The notes: a model not told the origin generated them from the letters alone. 64,000 nt of DNA from Streptomyces klenkii (GCF_003626645.1 NZ_RBAM01000020.1:1-64000); one strand, 5' to 3'. Counted from the first letter of the stretch, positions 32,958 through 42,797 are shown. Program-made: numbers and translations.

Positions 32958-34970
32958 GTGCCTGTGCCCGAAGTCACGGTCATCATCGCCGCGTTCGACG
33001 CCATGCCGTACGTGACCCGCAGCGTCGGCTCCGTCCTCGGCCAGTCCCTGGGGGCGGACCGGATCGAGGTGATCGCGGTCGACGACGGCTCCACGGACGG
33101 CACGGCGGACGAGCTGGACCGCCTGGCGGAGCGGGCGCCGCTGATGCACGTGATCCACCAGCCGAACTCCGGCGGGCCCGCGGGCCCGCGCAACCTCGGC
33201 CTGGACCGCGCGACGGGGCGCTACGTCTTCTTCCTCGACGCGGACGACCACCTGGGCTCCGAGGCCCTGGAGCGCATGGTCGCGGCGGCGGACGAGAACG
33301 GCTCCGACGTCGTCCTCGGGCGGATCGTGGGCGAGGGCGGCCGCCGCGCGCCCGGGTCGATGTTCCGGCGGAACCAGCCCAGCACGGACGTGTTCGCCTC
33401 CAGGGTCTACTGGACGCTCAACCCGATGAAGCTGTTCCGCCGCGAGCTGATCGACCGGCTCCGGCTCCGCTTCGACACCGGCCTGTCCATCGGCGAGGAC
33501 CAGCCGTTCGTCGCCACCGCCTACCTCGAAGCCGCCGCGATCTCCGTCGTCGCCGACTACGACTGCCTCTACTGGGTCGCCCGCGAGGACGGCAACAACA
33601 TCACCGCGCAGGAGCACGGCGCGCGGATGCGCATCGGCCTCTTCAGGAAGATGACCGAGCTCGTCGCCGCGCACACCCCGGCCGGCCCCGGCCGCGACAC
33701 TCTGATGCACCGGCACTACGCGGTCGAACTGCGCGACGCCGTACTCCAGCTGAGCCGCGAACCGCAGCGCGAGGTCCAGGACAAGCTGCTGTACGAACTG
33801 GCCGACCTGGTCGCCCTGCACTGGACCGAGGGACTGGCCGAGCGCCTGCCCGCCGTGGTCCGCCTGCGGTGCCACCTCATCCGCCACCGGCTCCTCGACG
33901 AACTCCTCACTCTCGTCCACTGGGAGCTCGACCGGGGCGCCGCCAGCTACGGCATCACCACCCTCGCCGCCACGGCCGCCACGGGCCCGGAGCTCCAGGT
34001 CGACGGCGGCCGCGCCTACGCCCTCTACCCCTACTTCCGCGACTCCACGCTCAACATCCCCGACGACTGCTACGACATCACCGCCGAGCTGCGCGCCCGG
34101 CACCGCGTCGACTCCGCCGACATCAACGCCACCGGCCTGCGCCTCGCGGGCCACGCCCGCATCCACCGCATATCCACGCGCGACGTCACCGACGTCAGCA
34201 CCGAGCTCATCCTCCGCAAGCGCGGCACGGACACGGAGCGCCGCCTCCCGGTCCACCACACCCCGACCCCGGGCCTCGGCGCCGACGAGGACGGCGGCCT
34301 CTACGCGTACGAGATGGCCGGGTACGACGTGACCGTCGACCTCGCCTCGCTGACGCCCGGCCTCTGGGACATCTCCCTCGCCGTCGGCGCCCAGGGCATC
34401 GTGAAGGAAGCCCGCCTCGGCAGCAGCCGCGCGGACTCCGTGACCACGGCGACGACCACGCTCGTCACGGACGCGGGCACGGCCGTCGCCCTCTACACCA
34501 CCAAGCCCTACGGCAACCTCACCCTGGACGTGGGCGAGACCCGCCACCGCATACCGCCGCACCTGCGCGTCACCGGCGCGGCGTGGTCGGCCGACGCCCC
34601 CGCCACCCTCGTCGTGAAGGGCCGCTGCACCCTGGCGAGCCGGCCCGGCGGCGCGCTGACGATACGAGCCGGAGGACCGGACGGCGCGGAAGAACGCACC
34701 CCGGTCGAACCGGCCTCCTCCGACGGCACGTTCACGGTGCGGGTCCCCTGCACGACGGCCGGCGAACGGGAGCTGACGCTCCGCCTCGCCGTAGCGGGCA
34801 AGGAGTGGTCCGTCCCCGTACCGTCTCAGCCGTCCCTGAAGCCCACCCGCTGGCAGCGCCTGGGCCTCCCGTGGTACGCAAAGCCCCTGCCGGGCCGCGA
34901 CGTACTGACCCTGCGCGTCGGCCGGGTGGAACTGCTGAAGGCGGTACGGAGACGGCTGGCGAAGCGTTAG
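32958..34970 (+). CDS. Family 2 glycosyltransferase with C-terminal beta domain
   Basis: A 670-residue protein starting at GTG 32958. The GT-A domain occupies residues 1-240: VTVIIAAFDAMPYVTRSVGSVLGQ, VDDGSTDGTADEL, then the DxD metal site in FFLDADDHLG and the catalytic acid region in IGEDQPFVA. Residues about 340-600 are beta-rich, with repeated small domains like those of teichoic-acid glycosyltransferases (TarS-type), suggesting binding to a wall polymer. No membrane segment is seen. Probably decorates a teichoic-acid-like polymer at the inner face of the membrane; this is inference from architecture. No other glycan genes adjoin. Confidence 0.82.
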   Translation: MPVPEVTVIIAAFDAMPYVTRSVGSVLGQSLGADRIEVIAVDDGSTDGTADELDRLAERAPLMHVIHQPNSGGPAGPRNLGLDRATGRYVFFLDADDHLGSEALERMVAAADENGSDVVLGRIVGEGGRRAPGSMFRRNQPSTDVFASRVYWTLNPMKLFRRELIDRLRLRFDTGLSIGEDQPFVATAYLEAAAISVVADYDCLYWVAREDGNNITAQEHGARMRIGLFRKMTELVAAHTPAGPGRDTLMHRHYAVELRDAVLQLSREPQREVQDKLLYELADLVALHWTEGLAERLPAVVRLRCHLIRHRLLDELLTLVHWELDRGAASYGITTLAATAATGPELQVDGGRAYALYPYFRDSTLNIPDDCYDITAELRARHRVDSADINATGLRLAGHARIHRISTRDVTDVSTELILRKRGTDTERRLPVHHTPTPGLGADEDGGLYAYEMAGYDVTVDLASLTPGLWDISLAVGAQGIVKEARLGSSRADSVTTATTTLVTDAGTAVALYTTKPYGNLTLDVGETRHRIPPHLRVTGAAWSADAPATLVVKGRCTLASRPGGALTIRAGGPDGAEERTPVEPASSDGTFTVRVPCTTAGERELTLRLAVAGKEWSVPVPSQPSLKPTRWQRLGLPWYAKPLPGRDVLTLRVGRVELLKAVRRRLAKR

Positions 34971-35022
34971 GGGCCCCGCTGCCGTACGGCCGCGCTTCCG
35001 GGCGGCGCCGCCCCCGGGCCGG

Positions 35023-36246
35023 CTAACCCTCGCGGGTCACCACGAGGCTGACGTTGTGCCCGCCGAAGCCGAAGGAGTTCACGAGCCCCGCCGACCAGGC
35101 GCCGGCGCGGCTCTCGCCGTGGACCACGTCCAGGCCGATGCCCGGGCCCGGCTCCTCGAAGTTGCGGGTCGCGGGCAGTACGCCGTCCCGGAGTGTGAGC
35201 AGGGCGGCGACCGCGGCCACCGCGCCCGACGCGCCCAGCATGTGCCCGGTCATCGACTTCGTGGCCGTGACCGCCACGTGCCCGCCGAGCGCGCTCGCGA
35301 TCGCCCGCGCCTCGGCCAGGTCCCCGGACTCCGTGGACGTGGCGTGCGCGTGGACGTTGTCGACGTCCTGAGGCCCCAGGCCCGCGTCGCGCAGGGCCGT
35401 CCGGATGGCGTGCACCTGGCCTTCCGCGTCCGAGGCGGTGATGTGGTGCGCGCTGGAGGACACGGCGGCGCCGGCCAGCTTCCCGTACGTACGGGCCGAC
35501 CGGGCCCGGGCGAACTCCGCGCGCTCCAGGACCACCACGCCCGCGCCCTCGGCCATGACGAAGCCGCTGCGGGCCGCGTCGAAGGGACGGGAGACCGCGC
35601 GCGGATCGCCGTCGTCCGTGGAAAGGGCCTTCATCTGCGCGAACGCGGCGACGCAGAACGGGTGCAGCGACGCCTCGGCGCCGCCCGCGACCACGACGTC
35701 GGCGCGCCCGGCCCGGATCAGGTCGAGGCCCATCGCGATCGCCTCCGCCCCGGAGGCGCACGCGCTCACCGGCGTCCTCGCGCCGCCCCGCGCGCCCAGC
35801 TCCATGCTCACCCAGGCGGCCGGGCCGTTCGGCATCAGCATGGGCACGGCGTACGGGGAGAGCCGGCGCGGCCCCGACCGCTCGTAGACGTCGTCCTGGC
35901 CGAGGGTGGTGAGGATGCCGCCGGTACCCGTGCCGATGACGACGGCGAGCCGCTCGGGCTCCACCTGCGGCCGCCCGGCGTCCCGCCACGCCTCACGCGA
36001 GCCGATCATCGCGAGCTGCTCGCACCGGTCCCACTTACGGGCCTCCACGCGCTCCAGCAGCGACAGCGGATCCACGGGAAGCGCACCGGCCACGCGCACC
36101 GGCAGGTCCGCCGCCGCCCACTCCTCCCCGAGCCGCGTCACGCCGGACTCACCGGCGACCATGCCCTTCCACGACTGCGTGATGTCGGCGCCGAGCGGGG
36201 TGATCCCGCCGACGCCCGTCACGAGCACCTCAATGTTGCTGCTCAT
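35023..36246 (-). CDS. fabF: Beta-ketoacyl-ACP synthase II (FabF-like)
   Basis: A 407-residue condensing enzyme from ATG 36246 behind GGAGGGG. The catalytic Cys-His-His triad is intact: Cys in PVSACASGAEA, His in NVHAHATSTESGD and His in KSMTGHMLGASG. NSFGFGGHN near the C-terminus is canonical. The protein extends an acyl chain on acyl carrier protein by two carbons. It stands alone with no ACP, ketoreductase or chain-length factor beside it, so it is likely a housekeeping or accessory synthase. The HATST sequence in place of HGTST is a small variation. The frame is open to 36330, but the ribosome site decides the start. Confidence 0.9.
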   Translation of the reverse strand: MSSNIEVLVTGVGGITPLGADITQSWKGMVAGESGVTRLGEEWAAADLPVRVAGALPVDPLSLLERVEARKWDRCEQLAMIGSREAWRDAGRPQVEPERLAVVIGTGTGGILTTLGQDDVYERSGPRRLSPYAVPMLMPNGPAAWVSMELGARGGARTPVSACASGAEAIAMGLDLIRAGRADVVVAGGAEASLHPFCVAAFAQMKALSTDDGDPRAVSRPFDAARSGFVMAEGAGVVVLERAEFARARSARTYGKLAGAAVSSSAHHITASDAEGQVHAIRTALRDAGLGPQDVDNVHAHATSTESGDLAEARAIASALGGHVAVTATKSMTGHMLGASGAVAAVAALLTLRDGVLPATRNFEEPGPGIGLDVVHGESRAGAWSAGLVNSFGFGGHNVSLVVTREG

Positions 36247-36654
36247 CCTCGCCCCTCCATGCACAAGTAGGAAATCAACAAGACGCTGCGGTGTTCCGCG
36301 CAGCTGATCCGTACGGCACAAAGACGACACTGCCAGGACATTGCCGGTGGCTTCGCTTGATCCGGCCCACCGAATCGGAAGCGGGAATCTGTAAGATCAG
36401 AACAATGACGTCAGAGGGGGACGCATGGCCACGTGGGGACTGATCGTCGAATCGACCGTGGGCGGGGCGAGCCGGTAAAGCCGAAGTGGCTGGGCCGCAC
36501 GGACCTGTCCTGATCAAGGGCTTCGGCGGCTGCCGGAGCTAGGCGCGTGCTGAATCCGGGCGTTCCTCGTCCCGTATGCGGTTTACGGGAGGTATACGGG
36601 ACGTGCGGAGGTGAGATCGCCCCTGCGTCGTGTGCTGGAGGAAGGGGCGGGCGG
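36247..36654. other. Intergenic region with one remnant frame
   Basis: About 400 bases upstream of both the FabF gene and the permease gene. It includes a 17-codon frame (36425-36478, described separately). A ribosome site GGAGGAAGG lies at the right end before the permease ATG. No RNA structure stands out. Confidence 0.45.
36425..36478 (+). pseudogene. 17-codon frame, possible gene remnant
   Basis: ATG 36425 with GGGGG upstream encodes MATWGLIVESTVGGASR and stops. The first residues recall the start of a common small Streptomyces hypothetical protein (about 90 residues, beginning M-TWGL-VE-TVG), from memory. The frame then breaks, so this looks like a truncated copy. Low confidence; a real micropeptide is the alternative. 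Confidence 0.3.
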
Positions 36655-37788
36655 ATGCAAGCGGTGATGCGGGCGCTGTCCATTGCCGGGGCTATGGCTT
36701 GGGAGATTGCCTGGGCTCTGGTTCTGGGGTTTGTTCTGTCCGCGGTGGTGCAGGCGGTGGTGCGCAAGGCGACCGTCGTCGCCCTGCTCGGCGATGCCCG
36801 GCCCCGTACGCTGGTGCGTGCCGCGGGGCTGGGGGCGGCCTCTTCGTCGTGTTCTTATGCGGCCGTCGCGTTGGCCCGGGCTCTGTTCCGGAAGGGGGCG
36901 GACTTCACTGCGGCCATGGCCTTCGAGATTGCCTCCACCAATCTGGTGGTGGAGCTGGGGGTGATCCTGGCGCTGCTCATGGGGTGGCAGTTCACGCTCG
37001 CGGAGTTTGTGGGCGGGCCCGTCATGATCATCGCCTTGGCGGTGCTTTTCAGGCTCTTTCTCCGGCCCCGCCTGCTGGGTGAGGCCCGGGCGCAGGCCGG
37101 GCGCGGGGTGGCCGGTTCCATGGAGGGGCACGCGGCCATGGACATGTCCGTGCGGCGTGAGGGGACGTTCGCGCGGCGGCTGTTCTCCGGCGAGGGGTTC
37201 ACGGCCACGGCGCACATCTTCGTCATGGAGTGGGCGGCGATCCTTCGCGACCTCGTGGCCGGTCTGCTGATCGCCGGTGCCATTGCCGCCTGGGTCCCGG
37301 ACTCGTTCTGGTCGGCGTTCTTCCTCACCGACGACCCCGGGCTCGTGAAATGGTGGGGCCCGCTCGTCGGCCCGCTGGTGGCGATCGCCTCGTTCGTGTG
37401 CTCCATCGGGAACGTGCCGCTGGCCGTCGTCCTGTGGAAGGGCGGCATCAGCTTCGGCGGCGTGGTCGCGTTCATCTTCGCCGACCTGCTGATCCTGCCG
37501 ATCCTGAACATCTACCGGAAGTACTACGGCGCGAGGACGGCGCTCTTTCTGCTGGTGACCTTCTACGTGGCCATGGTCGTCGCCGGGTACGCCGTCGAAT
37601 TCGTCTTCGGCGGCCTGGGACTGGTGCCCGGGCGCGGGCACGCGGCGATTCCCGAGGCGGGGGTGAGCTGGAACTACACGACCTGGCTCAACATCGCCTT
37701 CCTCGGCCTGGCCGCCGCGCTGCTCGTGCGCTTCCTCCGCACGGGAGGGAAGGCGATGCTGGGGGCGATGGGCGGCGGCCCGCGCTGA
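36655..37788 (+). CDS. Permease of the ArsP/DUF318 family
   Basis: A 377-residue membrane protein from ATG 36655, with about eight to ten segments. GLGAASSSCSYAAVALARALF and FEIASTNLVVELG, and later VCSIGNVPLAVVLWKGGISFGGVVAFIFADL, are the paired motifs of this permease family. The family includes ArsP, which exports trivalent organoarsenicals, but many members are of unknown substrate. The cysteine in SSSCSYA is a conserved feature. No ArsR regulator or other arsenic genes are adjacent, so the substrate is open. Confidence 0.85.
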   Translation: MQAVMRALSIAGAMAWEIAWALVLGFVLSAVVQAVVRKATVVALLGDARPRTLVRAAGLGAASSSCSYAAVALARALFRKGADFTAAMAFEIASTNLVVELGVILALLMGWQFTLAEFVGGPVMIIALAVLFRLFLRPRLLGEARAQAGRGVAGSMEGHAAMDMSVRREGTFARRLFSGEGFTATAHIFVMEWAAILRDLVAGLLIAGAIAAWVPDSFWSAFFLTDDPGLVKWWGPLVGPLVAIASFVCSIGNVPLAVVLWKGGISFGGVVAFIFADLLILPILNIYRKYYGARTALFLLVTFYVAMVVAGYAVEFVFGGLGLVPGRGHAAIPEAGVSWNYTTWLNIAFLGLAAALLVRFLRTGGKAMLGAMGGGPR

Positions 37789-37839
37789 GGACCGGCCGGG
37801 AGGACCGGCCGCGAGGACCGGCCGGTCAGGGGAGCACGG

Positions 37840-38523
37840 TCAGGGGAGCTTTGTGGTCTTCTTGGCGAGTTCGTAGGCCGGCAGCATCTCCTTGTGCTCG
37901 CTGCTGTCGAGCCCGCCGAGGTGGACGACGGTCACGCCCTTCGGCGTCGTCACGGCGAAGGCCTGTTCCTGCTTCGGCTCGTCCAGGAGAGGGCTCTTCT
38001 GCTCGTAGACGACCTCCGCGGCGGGAAGGTCACCGGCCTTGGTGTCGCTGAATTCCTTGCCGGTGACGTTCTTCTCCTCGGCCACGAACGACTCCAGCGC
38101 CTGACGCGGCGACATGTCCGTCCGCTCCGACGTCCACACGCGGATATAGCCGATCATGCCTGCCGGCTTCGCGTCGATTTCGCAGGCGCCCTTGAACGAC
38201 GGGTGGCCCAGCCACTTGCTGAGGAACTTCGCGCCCTCGGCGTCGAGCCCCTTGGGCTTCCACGCCTTCGCCACCTCGAACGACACCGGGAACTCGCAGA
38301 CCGCCCCGGCGTCCCCGATCCGGCCGCCGTCCTTCCACTCGGCCTTCTTCTCCGACGGGCCGGCCTTGTCCTTAGACTTCTCGCTCTCGTTCGCAGCCTT
38401 GGCCGAGGCGGGGGCCGGGCTCTCCCCGGCGGCGTCGCCGCCCTTCTTGGCGCCGGAGGAGCAGCCGGCGAGCAGGCCGACCGAGACGACGGCGGCCACC
38501 GCGCCCGACGTGAGCTCGTGCAT
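37840..38523 (-). CDS. Lipoprotein of unknown function
   Basis: A 227-residue lipoprotein. The signal peptide ends at the lipobox LLAGC (cysteine near residue 21). An Ala/Ser/Lys-rich linker runs to about residue 65. The folded part has CEFPVSFEVAKAW, LGHPSFKGACEIDAKPAGM, GYIRVWTSERTDMSPRQALESFV and a final strand-rich block ending VTVVHLGGLDSSEH. Similar lipoproteins occur widely in Streptomyces without assigned function. Anchored on the outer membrane face, convergent with the permease gene. Confidence 0.75.
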   Translation of the reverse strand: MHELTSGAVAAVVSVGLLAGCSSGAKKGGDAAGESPAPASAKAANESEKSKDKAGPSEKKAEWKDGGRIGDAGAVCEFPVSFEVAKAWKPKGLDAEGAKFLSKWLGHPSFKGACEIDAKPAGMIGYIRVWTSERTDMSPRQALESFVAEEKNVTGKEFSDTKAGDLPAAEVVYEQKSPLLDEPKQEQAFAVTTPKGVTVVHLGGLDSSEHKEMLPAYELAKKTTKLP

Positions 38524-38627
38524 GAAGTCTTTCCTCGCTATTCGAACTAACGAGGCAAAAGCTATCTCTACGGGTACGGATCGCTCAAACCGCTATCGAG
38601 TCGAGCCGGGACCCCGGCAGCGGTCGC

Positions 38628-39536
38628 TTACTCGCTGATTCTCGGGCCCAGTTCCTTTGCCAGGGCCAGGGTCAGGGCGCGGAAGATCTGGACCTCGGGG
38701 TTGCGGTCCGCGGTGCGGACCGCCAAGTAGCTGCTGTCGCGGGGAGCGTCCAGGACGGGGACGAAGACCGCGCCGGGCCACGCGTAGTAGCGGGCGAAGG
38801 ACTTCAGGCCGGAGCCGGCCGCACGGCCGGTGACCACCCCGGTGAGCACTTCCTGCGGCGTCAGCGCGAAGTCCGTGCTGCGGCGCCGGGCCGTGGAGCC
38901 GAAGTACAGGTACTCGGTGAAGGAGCGCGGCGTACGGCCGGGGACGCGGAAGAACGGCAGGTCGGCGATGTCGGCGAGCCGGGCGCCGGTGCCGCGGGCG
39001 TCCGCGAGGGCGGACGACTCCGGGACCACCACGATGCGCTGCTCGGTGGTGAGGACGTCGGAGGTGATGCGGTCGTCATCCGGGGAGGGGCGGACGAACG
39101 CGACGTCGACGCGGTCCTCGACGAGTGCCGAGACGTGTTCGGTGAAGTCGAGCTGCCGCAGCTCGACGGCGACGTGCGGGCGGGCGCGGCGGAAGGCGTT
39201 GACCGAGGCCGGGGTCAGCTCCGCCGAGCCGTGGCCCATGATGCCGACGCGCAGCGGCCTGCCCGCGGCGGAGGCCGGGGCCGGGTCCGCTTCCGCCACG
39301 TCGTCCAGCGCGGCGTCGGCGGCGGCGAGGAGGGTGCGGGCGTGGCGGGCGAGCCGTTCGCCGGCCGGTGTGGGCGACACGGGGGTGCGGTGGAGCAGAC
39401 GGGTGCCGAGGTCGGTCTCCAGCCGCCGGACGTGCTGGGTGACGGCGGGCGGGGAGAGGAAGAGCCGGGCGGCGGCCCGTCCGAAGTGTCCTTCCTCGAC
39501 CACCGCCAGGAAGGACGACAGCAGGCGGAGATCCAT
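38628..39536 (-). CDS. LysR-family transcriptional regulator
   Basis: A 302-residue regulator from ATG 39536. The N-terminal HTH (MDLRLLSSFLAVVEEGHFGRAAARLFLSPPAVTQHVRRLE) is followed by a periplasmic-binding-like effector domain with RVGIMGHGSAELTP and VDVAFVRPSPDDD. It is divergent from an MFS gene whose start lies 102 bases away, the usual LysR arrangement, so it most likely controls that transporter in response to its substrate. An ATG six codons upstream (39554) is an alternative start. Confidence 0.88.
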   Translation of the reverse strand: MDLRLLSSFLAVVEEGHFGRAAARLFLSPPAVTQHVRRLETDLGTRLLHRTPVSPTPAGERLARHARTLLAAADAALDDVAEADPAPASAAGRPLRVGIMGHGSAELTPASVNAFRRARPHVAVELRQLDFTEHVSALVEDRVDVAFVRPSPDDDRITSDVLTTEQRIVVVPESSALADARGTGARLADIADLPFFRVPGRTPRSFTEYLYFGSTARRRSTDFALTPQEVLTGVVTGRAAGSGLKSFARYYAWPGAVFVPVLDAPRDSSYLAVRTADRNPEVQIFRALTLALAKELGPRISE

Positions 39537-39638
39537 GACGGCCACGATAGACATGACCGCCGCCCCGTTCGTACGCCCGTTCACAAGTCGTGAATGCGGG
39601 CGGCGGGGCACGGGCCGGGGCCCGTAGGACTGGACGGC

Positions 39639-40940
39639 GTGAGTACCTCTGCAACAAGCAAGACGACAGACACGACGACAGACACGCTGATAAACACGCC
39701 GGCAGTCGAGCCGCGCGACGTCGCTGCGGCCGCGGGCCGCCCCTGGCTGCGCACCGGCTGGATGATGACCGCCTCGGGCTGGAGCGCGAACCAGTTCTCC
39801 GCGCTGCTCAGTGCCTACCGGTCCGAGCTCGGCCTGTCCGAGTCCACGGTCACCGGCCTGTTCGCGGTGTACGTCGTGGGCCTGGTCCCGGGCCTGCTGC
39901 TCGGCGGGCCGCTGGCCGACCGGCGCGGGCGCCGCCCGGTGGCGCTGGCCGCCCTGGCGGTCAACCTGCTCTCGTCCTGCATGCTGATGGCGGGCTCGGC
40001 CGCCACGGGATGGCTCCTGCCGGGCCGGTTCCTGACCGGCCTCAGCGCGGGCGCGCTCCTCGCGGCGGGCAGCGCCTGGGTCAAGGAGCTGTCCTGCCCG
40101 CCGTACGCACCGGACGCGGCAGCGGGGACGGCGGCCCGGCGATCCGGGCTGTTCGTCTCGGCGGGATTCGCCTCGGGCGGGCTGGTGGCCGCGCTGATCG
40201 CCCAGTGGCTGCCGCACCCGATGGCGACGGCGTACGTTCCGCACGTGGTCCTGGCCGCGGTCGCCTGGGCGGTCGCGCACGGCGCGCCGGAGACGGGCCG
40301 CCGGGCGGACCGGACGCGCTCCGAGGCCGGTTCCAACGCCCCCGACCGTGCCGCCGTCCCCGACTGGCGCCGCTTCCGCCGTGCCGTGCTGCCCCTGGCG
40401 CCGTGGGTCTTCGCCGCCCCGGCCGTCGGCTTCGCGACCCTACCCGGCCTCGTGGACGGCGGTCTGGCCGGCTGGCGCACCGTCTATGCGGGCATCGCGA
40501 CCGCCGTCGTCCCCGGCAGCGGTCTGCTCGTGCAGCCCCTGGCCCGGCGGCTGGCCGCTCGGCACCGTACGGCCACCGGGGTGGCCGGCCTCGGCGTGAT
40601 CGCGGCCGGGCTGGCGCTGGCCGTGCCCGCCGCGGCGGCGGCCCGGCCGGGGCTCGCGCTGGTCGCGGCGGCCCTCCTGGGCGCCGGCTACGGCCTCGCC
40701 CTGTCCTTCGGCCTGACCGAGGCCGCCGCGGCCGCGCCGCCGGAGCGGCTGGCCATGGTGACGTCCCTGTTCTGGACGGCGGCCTACCTCGGCATGCTCA
40801 CGCCGTACGCCCTCGCCCTGCTGTCCCGCTGGTGGAGCATGCCCGTACTGCTCGCCGCGGGAGCGGTACTGGCGGCACTGACCTGCGGCGCGCTCGCCGC
40901 GCTCGACCGCGGGGCGGAGGCGGACCGTACGCCCGCTTGA
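39639..40940 (+). CDS. MFS transporter
   Basis: From GTG 39639 the protein is 433 residues with about twelve segments. Motif A is GGPLADRRGRRPVAL, and GRFLTGLSAGALLAAGSAWVKEL is the second characteristic helix. The N-terminus (SATSKTTDTTTDTL) is Thr/Ser-rich and cytoplasmic. The gene is divergent from the LysR regulator. It is probably an exporter of a drug or metabolite; the family cannot be refined further by eye. Confidence 0.85.
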   Translation: MSTSATSKTTDTTTDTLINTPAVEPRDVAAAAGRPWLRTGWMMTASGWSANQFSALLSAYRSELGLSESTVTGLFAVYVVGLVPGLLLGGPLADRRGRRPVALAALAVNLLSSCMLMAGSAATGWLLPGRFLTGLSAGALLAAGSAWVKELSCPPYAPDAAAGTAARRSGLFVSAGFASGGLVAALIAQWLPHPMATAYVPHVVLAAVAWAVAHGAPETGRRADRTRSEAGSNAPDRAAVPDWRRFRRAVLPLAPWVFAAPAVGFATLPGLVDGGLAGWRTVYAGIATAVVPGSGLLVQPLARRLAARHRTATGVAGLGVIAAGLALAVPAAAAARPGLALVAAALLGAGYGLALSFGLTEAAAAAPPERLAMVTSLFWTAAYLGMLTPYALALLSRWWSMPVLLAAGAVLAALTCGALAALDRGAEADRTPA

Positions 40941-41004
40941 TCCCTGCGCGGCGCGCGGCCCGCAGCCGGAACAGTGAGTGCCGGGGCCCGGCTCGCATCG
41001 GCTC

Positions 41005-42126
41005 TCACGCCGGCTCCAGCGGCAGCCGCTCGATCGCCATGACGGCCACGTCGTCGTCCAGCGATCCCCCCGCGTACGCGAGCAGGTCGCGGTGGAGGTG
41101 CTGGACGAGCCCGTCCGGGTCGGTCTCCTGCCAGTCGGCGACCCGGTCGGCCAGCGGGTAGAAGCGCCCGCCGGAGTCCCGGGTCTCGATGACGCCGTCC
41201 GTGTAGAGGAGGAGGATGTCGCCCGGGCGGTAGGGGAAGGACTCCGACGCGTAGTCCTCCTCCGTCAGGCCTCCGGTGAGGCCGAGCGGCAGGGCGGGGT
41301 CGGCGACCGTCAGGGTGGTGACTTCGCCGCGGCTCAGGACGAGCGGGGGCGGGTGCCCGCAGTTGATCAGCCGGAGCACCGGCTGGTGGTCGGGGATGTC
41401 GAGGACCGCGGCGGTGATGAAGCCCTCTCCCGTCGCCGGGCCCTCCGGGAGCTCGGCCATGTCCCAGTACGTGGCGTTCTGCAAGTGGGCCACCAGCCGG
41501 GCCAAGGGGGGATTGCGGTGGGCCGCCGCGCGGAAGGCGCCGAGGAGGGAGGCGGCGTCCCCGATCGTCGGGAGGCCCTTGCCGCGCACGTCGCCGATCA
41601 TGACCCGGGTGCCGTGCTCGGTCCGCGCCGCGGCGTACAGGTCGCCGCCCATGCGGGCCTCGGCCTCGGCGGCGATGTAGAGCGCGGCGATCCGCAGCGG
41701 GCCCAGCCGCGGCGGGATCGGCCGCAGCAGCACCCGCTGGGCCACCTCGGCCACCCAGCGCGCCTGGCTCAGCTGCTGCTCGTGCCGGGCCCGGGCGTGG
41801 CGGAAGACCACGAGGAAGACGGAGATGAGGAGCAGCGCGACGATCTGGGCCTGGTGGTTCGGCGTCGTCAGGCCCCCGTGGAAGATCCCGATCACGATCT
41901 GGGCGATCACCGCGAGGGCTCCGATGACGCCGGTGAGCGCGGGCCCGCCGATGGCCGCGGTGATGGCCGGGGCGGCGACCAGGAGCGGGCCCAGGTGGAT
42001 GTCGGGGGGTGTCAGCAGGTCGACCACCACGACCAGGGCGATCAGCCCCAGGGGCACGGCGACGAGCGGGCGGCCGGCGCGCCGCCGGCGTCGTCCGGAG
42101 CCGGACCGCCTGCGCTGAAGGGGCAT
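41005..42126 (-). CDS. Membrane-bound PP2C/SpoIIE-type phosphatase
   Basis: A 373-residue protein. The N-terminus is basic, then four hydrophobic segments lie at about 20-115, followed by a short coiled linker (FRHARARHEQQLSQARWV) and the SpoIIE phosphatase domain. MGGDLYAAARTEHGTRVMIGDVRGKG holds the first metal-binding Asp, and LLYTDGVIETRD and LDDDVAVMAIE the others. Such enzymes dephosphorylate anti-anti-sigma factors in partner-switching control of sigma factors in actinobacteria. The partner is not encoded nearby. Confidence 0.88.
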   Translation of the reverse strand: MPLQRRRSGSGRRRRRAGRPLVAVPLGLIALVVVVDLLTPPDIHLGPLLVAAPAITAAIGGPALTGVIGALAVIAQIVIGIFHGGLTTPNHQAQIVALLLISVFLVVFRHARARHEQQLSQARWVAEVAQRVLLRPIPPRLGPLRIAALYIAAEAEARMGGDLYAAARTEHGTRVMIGDVRGKGLPTIGDAASLLGAFRAAAHRNPPLARLVAHLQNATYWDMAELPEGPATGEGFITAAVLDIPDHQPVLRLINCGHPPPLVLSRGEVTTLTVADPALPLGLTGGLTEEDYASESFPYRPGDILLLYTDGVIETRDSGGRFYPLADRVADWQETDPDGLVQHLHRDLLAYAGGSLDDDVAVMAIERLPLEPA

Positions 42127-42474
42127 GGGTCCTGCTTACCTTCTCCCTGCCCTCCCCGCACACCTGCCACATCGGTGACCCGGGCCCCGCTGCCCGCTGC
42201 TGTCACGCTTACGGAGCAGCCGTTCTTCCGCGCGGGCCGCCGGGGTGGTCCGCGAGCGGCCGTCGAAGGCGGTCACCGTGGTCAGGACGGACATGAAGCC
42301 GCCGTACGCGTCGAGGCAGTTGACGATGAGCCTGCCGGCCGGCACCACCGGGTACACGAGAAGGGAGAGCGGGGACCGGCACGGTGCGAAAACGGCGTCA
42401 ATGGCGCTGCTGCCGTCGTGTAATATTGTCTGCGTCGCCAGGGAAGCCGGGCGGCAAGCAAAACATCTGAACAC
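42127..42474. other. Intergenic region upstream of tRNA-Ala
   Basis: About 350 bases without a credible gene. The right end carries TAATAT at 42421-42426, a likely -10 box giving a tRNA leader of about 40 bases; no clear -35 is visible. Confidence 0.5.
42421..42426 (+). promoter_or_regulatory. -10 box of tRNA-Ala
   Basis: TAATAT in GC-rich surroundings, 49 bases before the mature tRNA start. The -35 position is weak. Confidence 0.4.
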
Positions 42475-42547
42475 GGGGCTATAGCTCAGTTGGTAGAGCG
42501 CCTGCATGGCATGCAGGAGGTCAGGAGTTCAATTCTCCTTAGCTCCA
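42475..42547 (+). tRNA. tRNA-Ala (anticodon GGC)
   Basis: A 73-base cloverleaf: acceptor GGGGCTA/TAGCTCC with one G-U pair, D arm GCTC-AGTTGGTA-GAGC, anticodon stem CCTGC/GCAGG with loop ATGGCAT (anticodon GGC), 5-base variable loop AGGTC, and T arm AGGAG-TTCAATT-CTCCT. The discriminator is A and CCA is not encoded. It serves as an internal reference: the Y-RNA modules at 27.5 kb have the same arms in permuted order. Confidence 0.97.
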
Positions 42548-42797
42548 CACGTGAGAGGGAGGGGTCGTCCGCTACGGACGGCCCCTCCTTCGTCGTACCT
42601 GCCCCTTTGTTCCTGTTCTGTCGTGCCTCATCCGGGTGACGCGTGTTTCTCCGATCATCCGATGGTGCAGATCTCGGGTGAGACCCGAACGCCGCCCCCG
42701 TCCAGCCCTACCAGCCGCGGTCTGGGCGGGGGCGGCGAGGACAGGCCGCGCCCCCGGTGAGCGGGCATCTGACGGGTGATCTGCGAAGCTTGTCCCC

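Noticed and set aside
35023..36246. Type II polyketide ketosynthase
   Set aside because: No chain-length factor, ACP or ketoreductase is adjacent, and the gene reads as a single FabF.
42136..42507. A 123-residue leftward frame across the tRNA-Ala gene
   Set aside because: It runs antisense through the tRNA and has no ribosome site or recognisable protein features.
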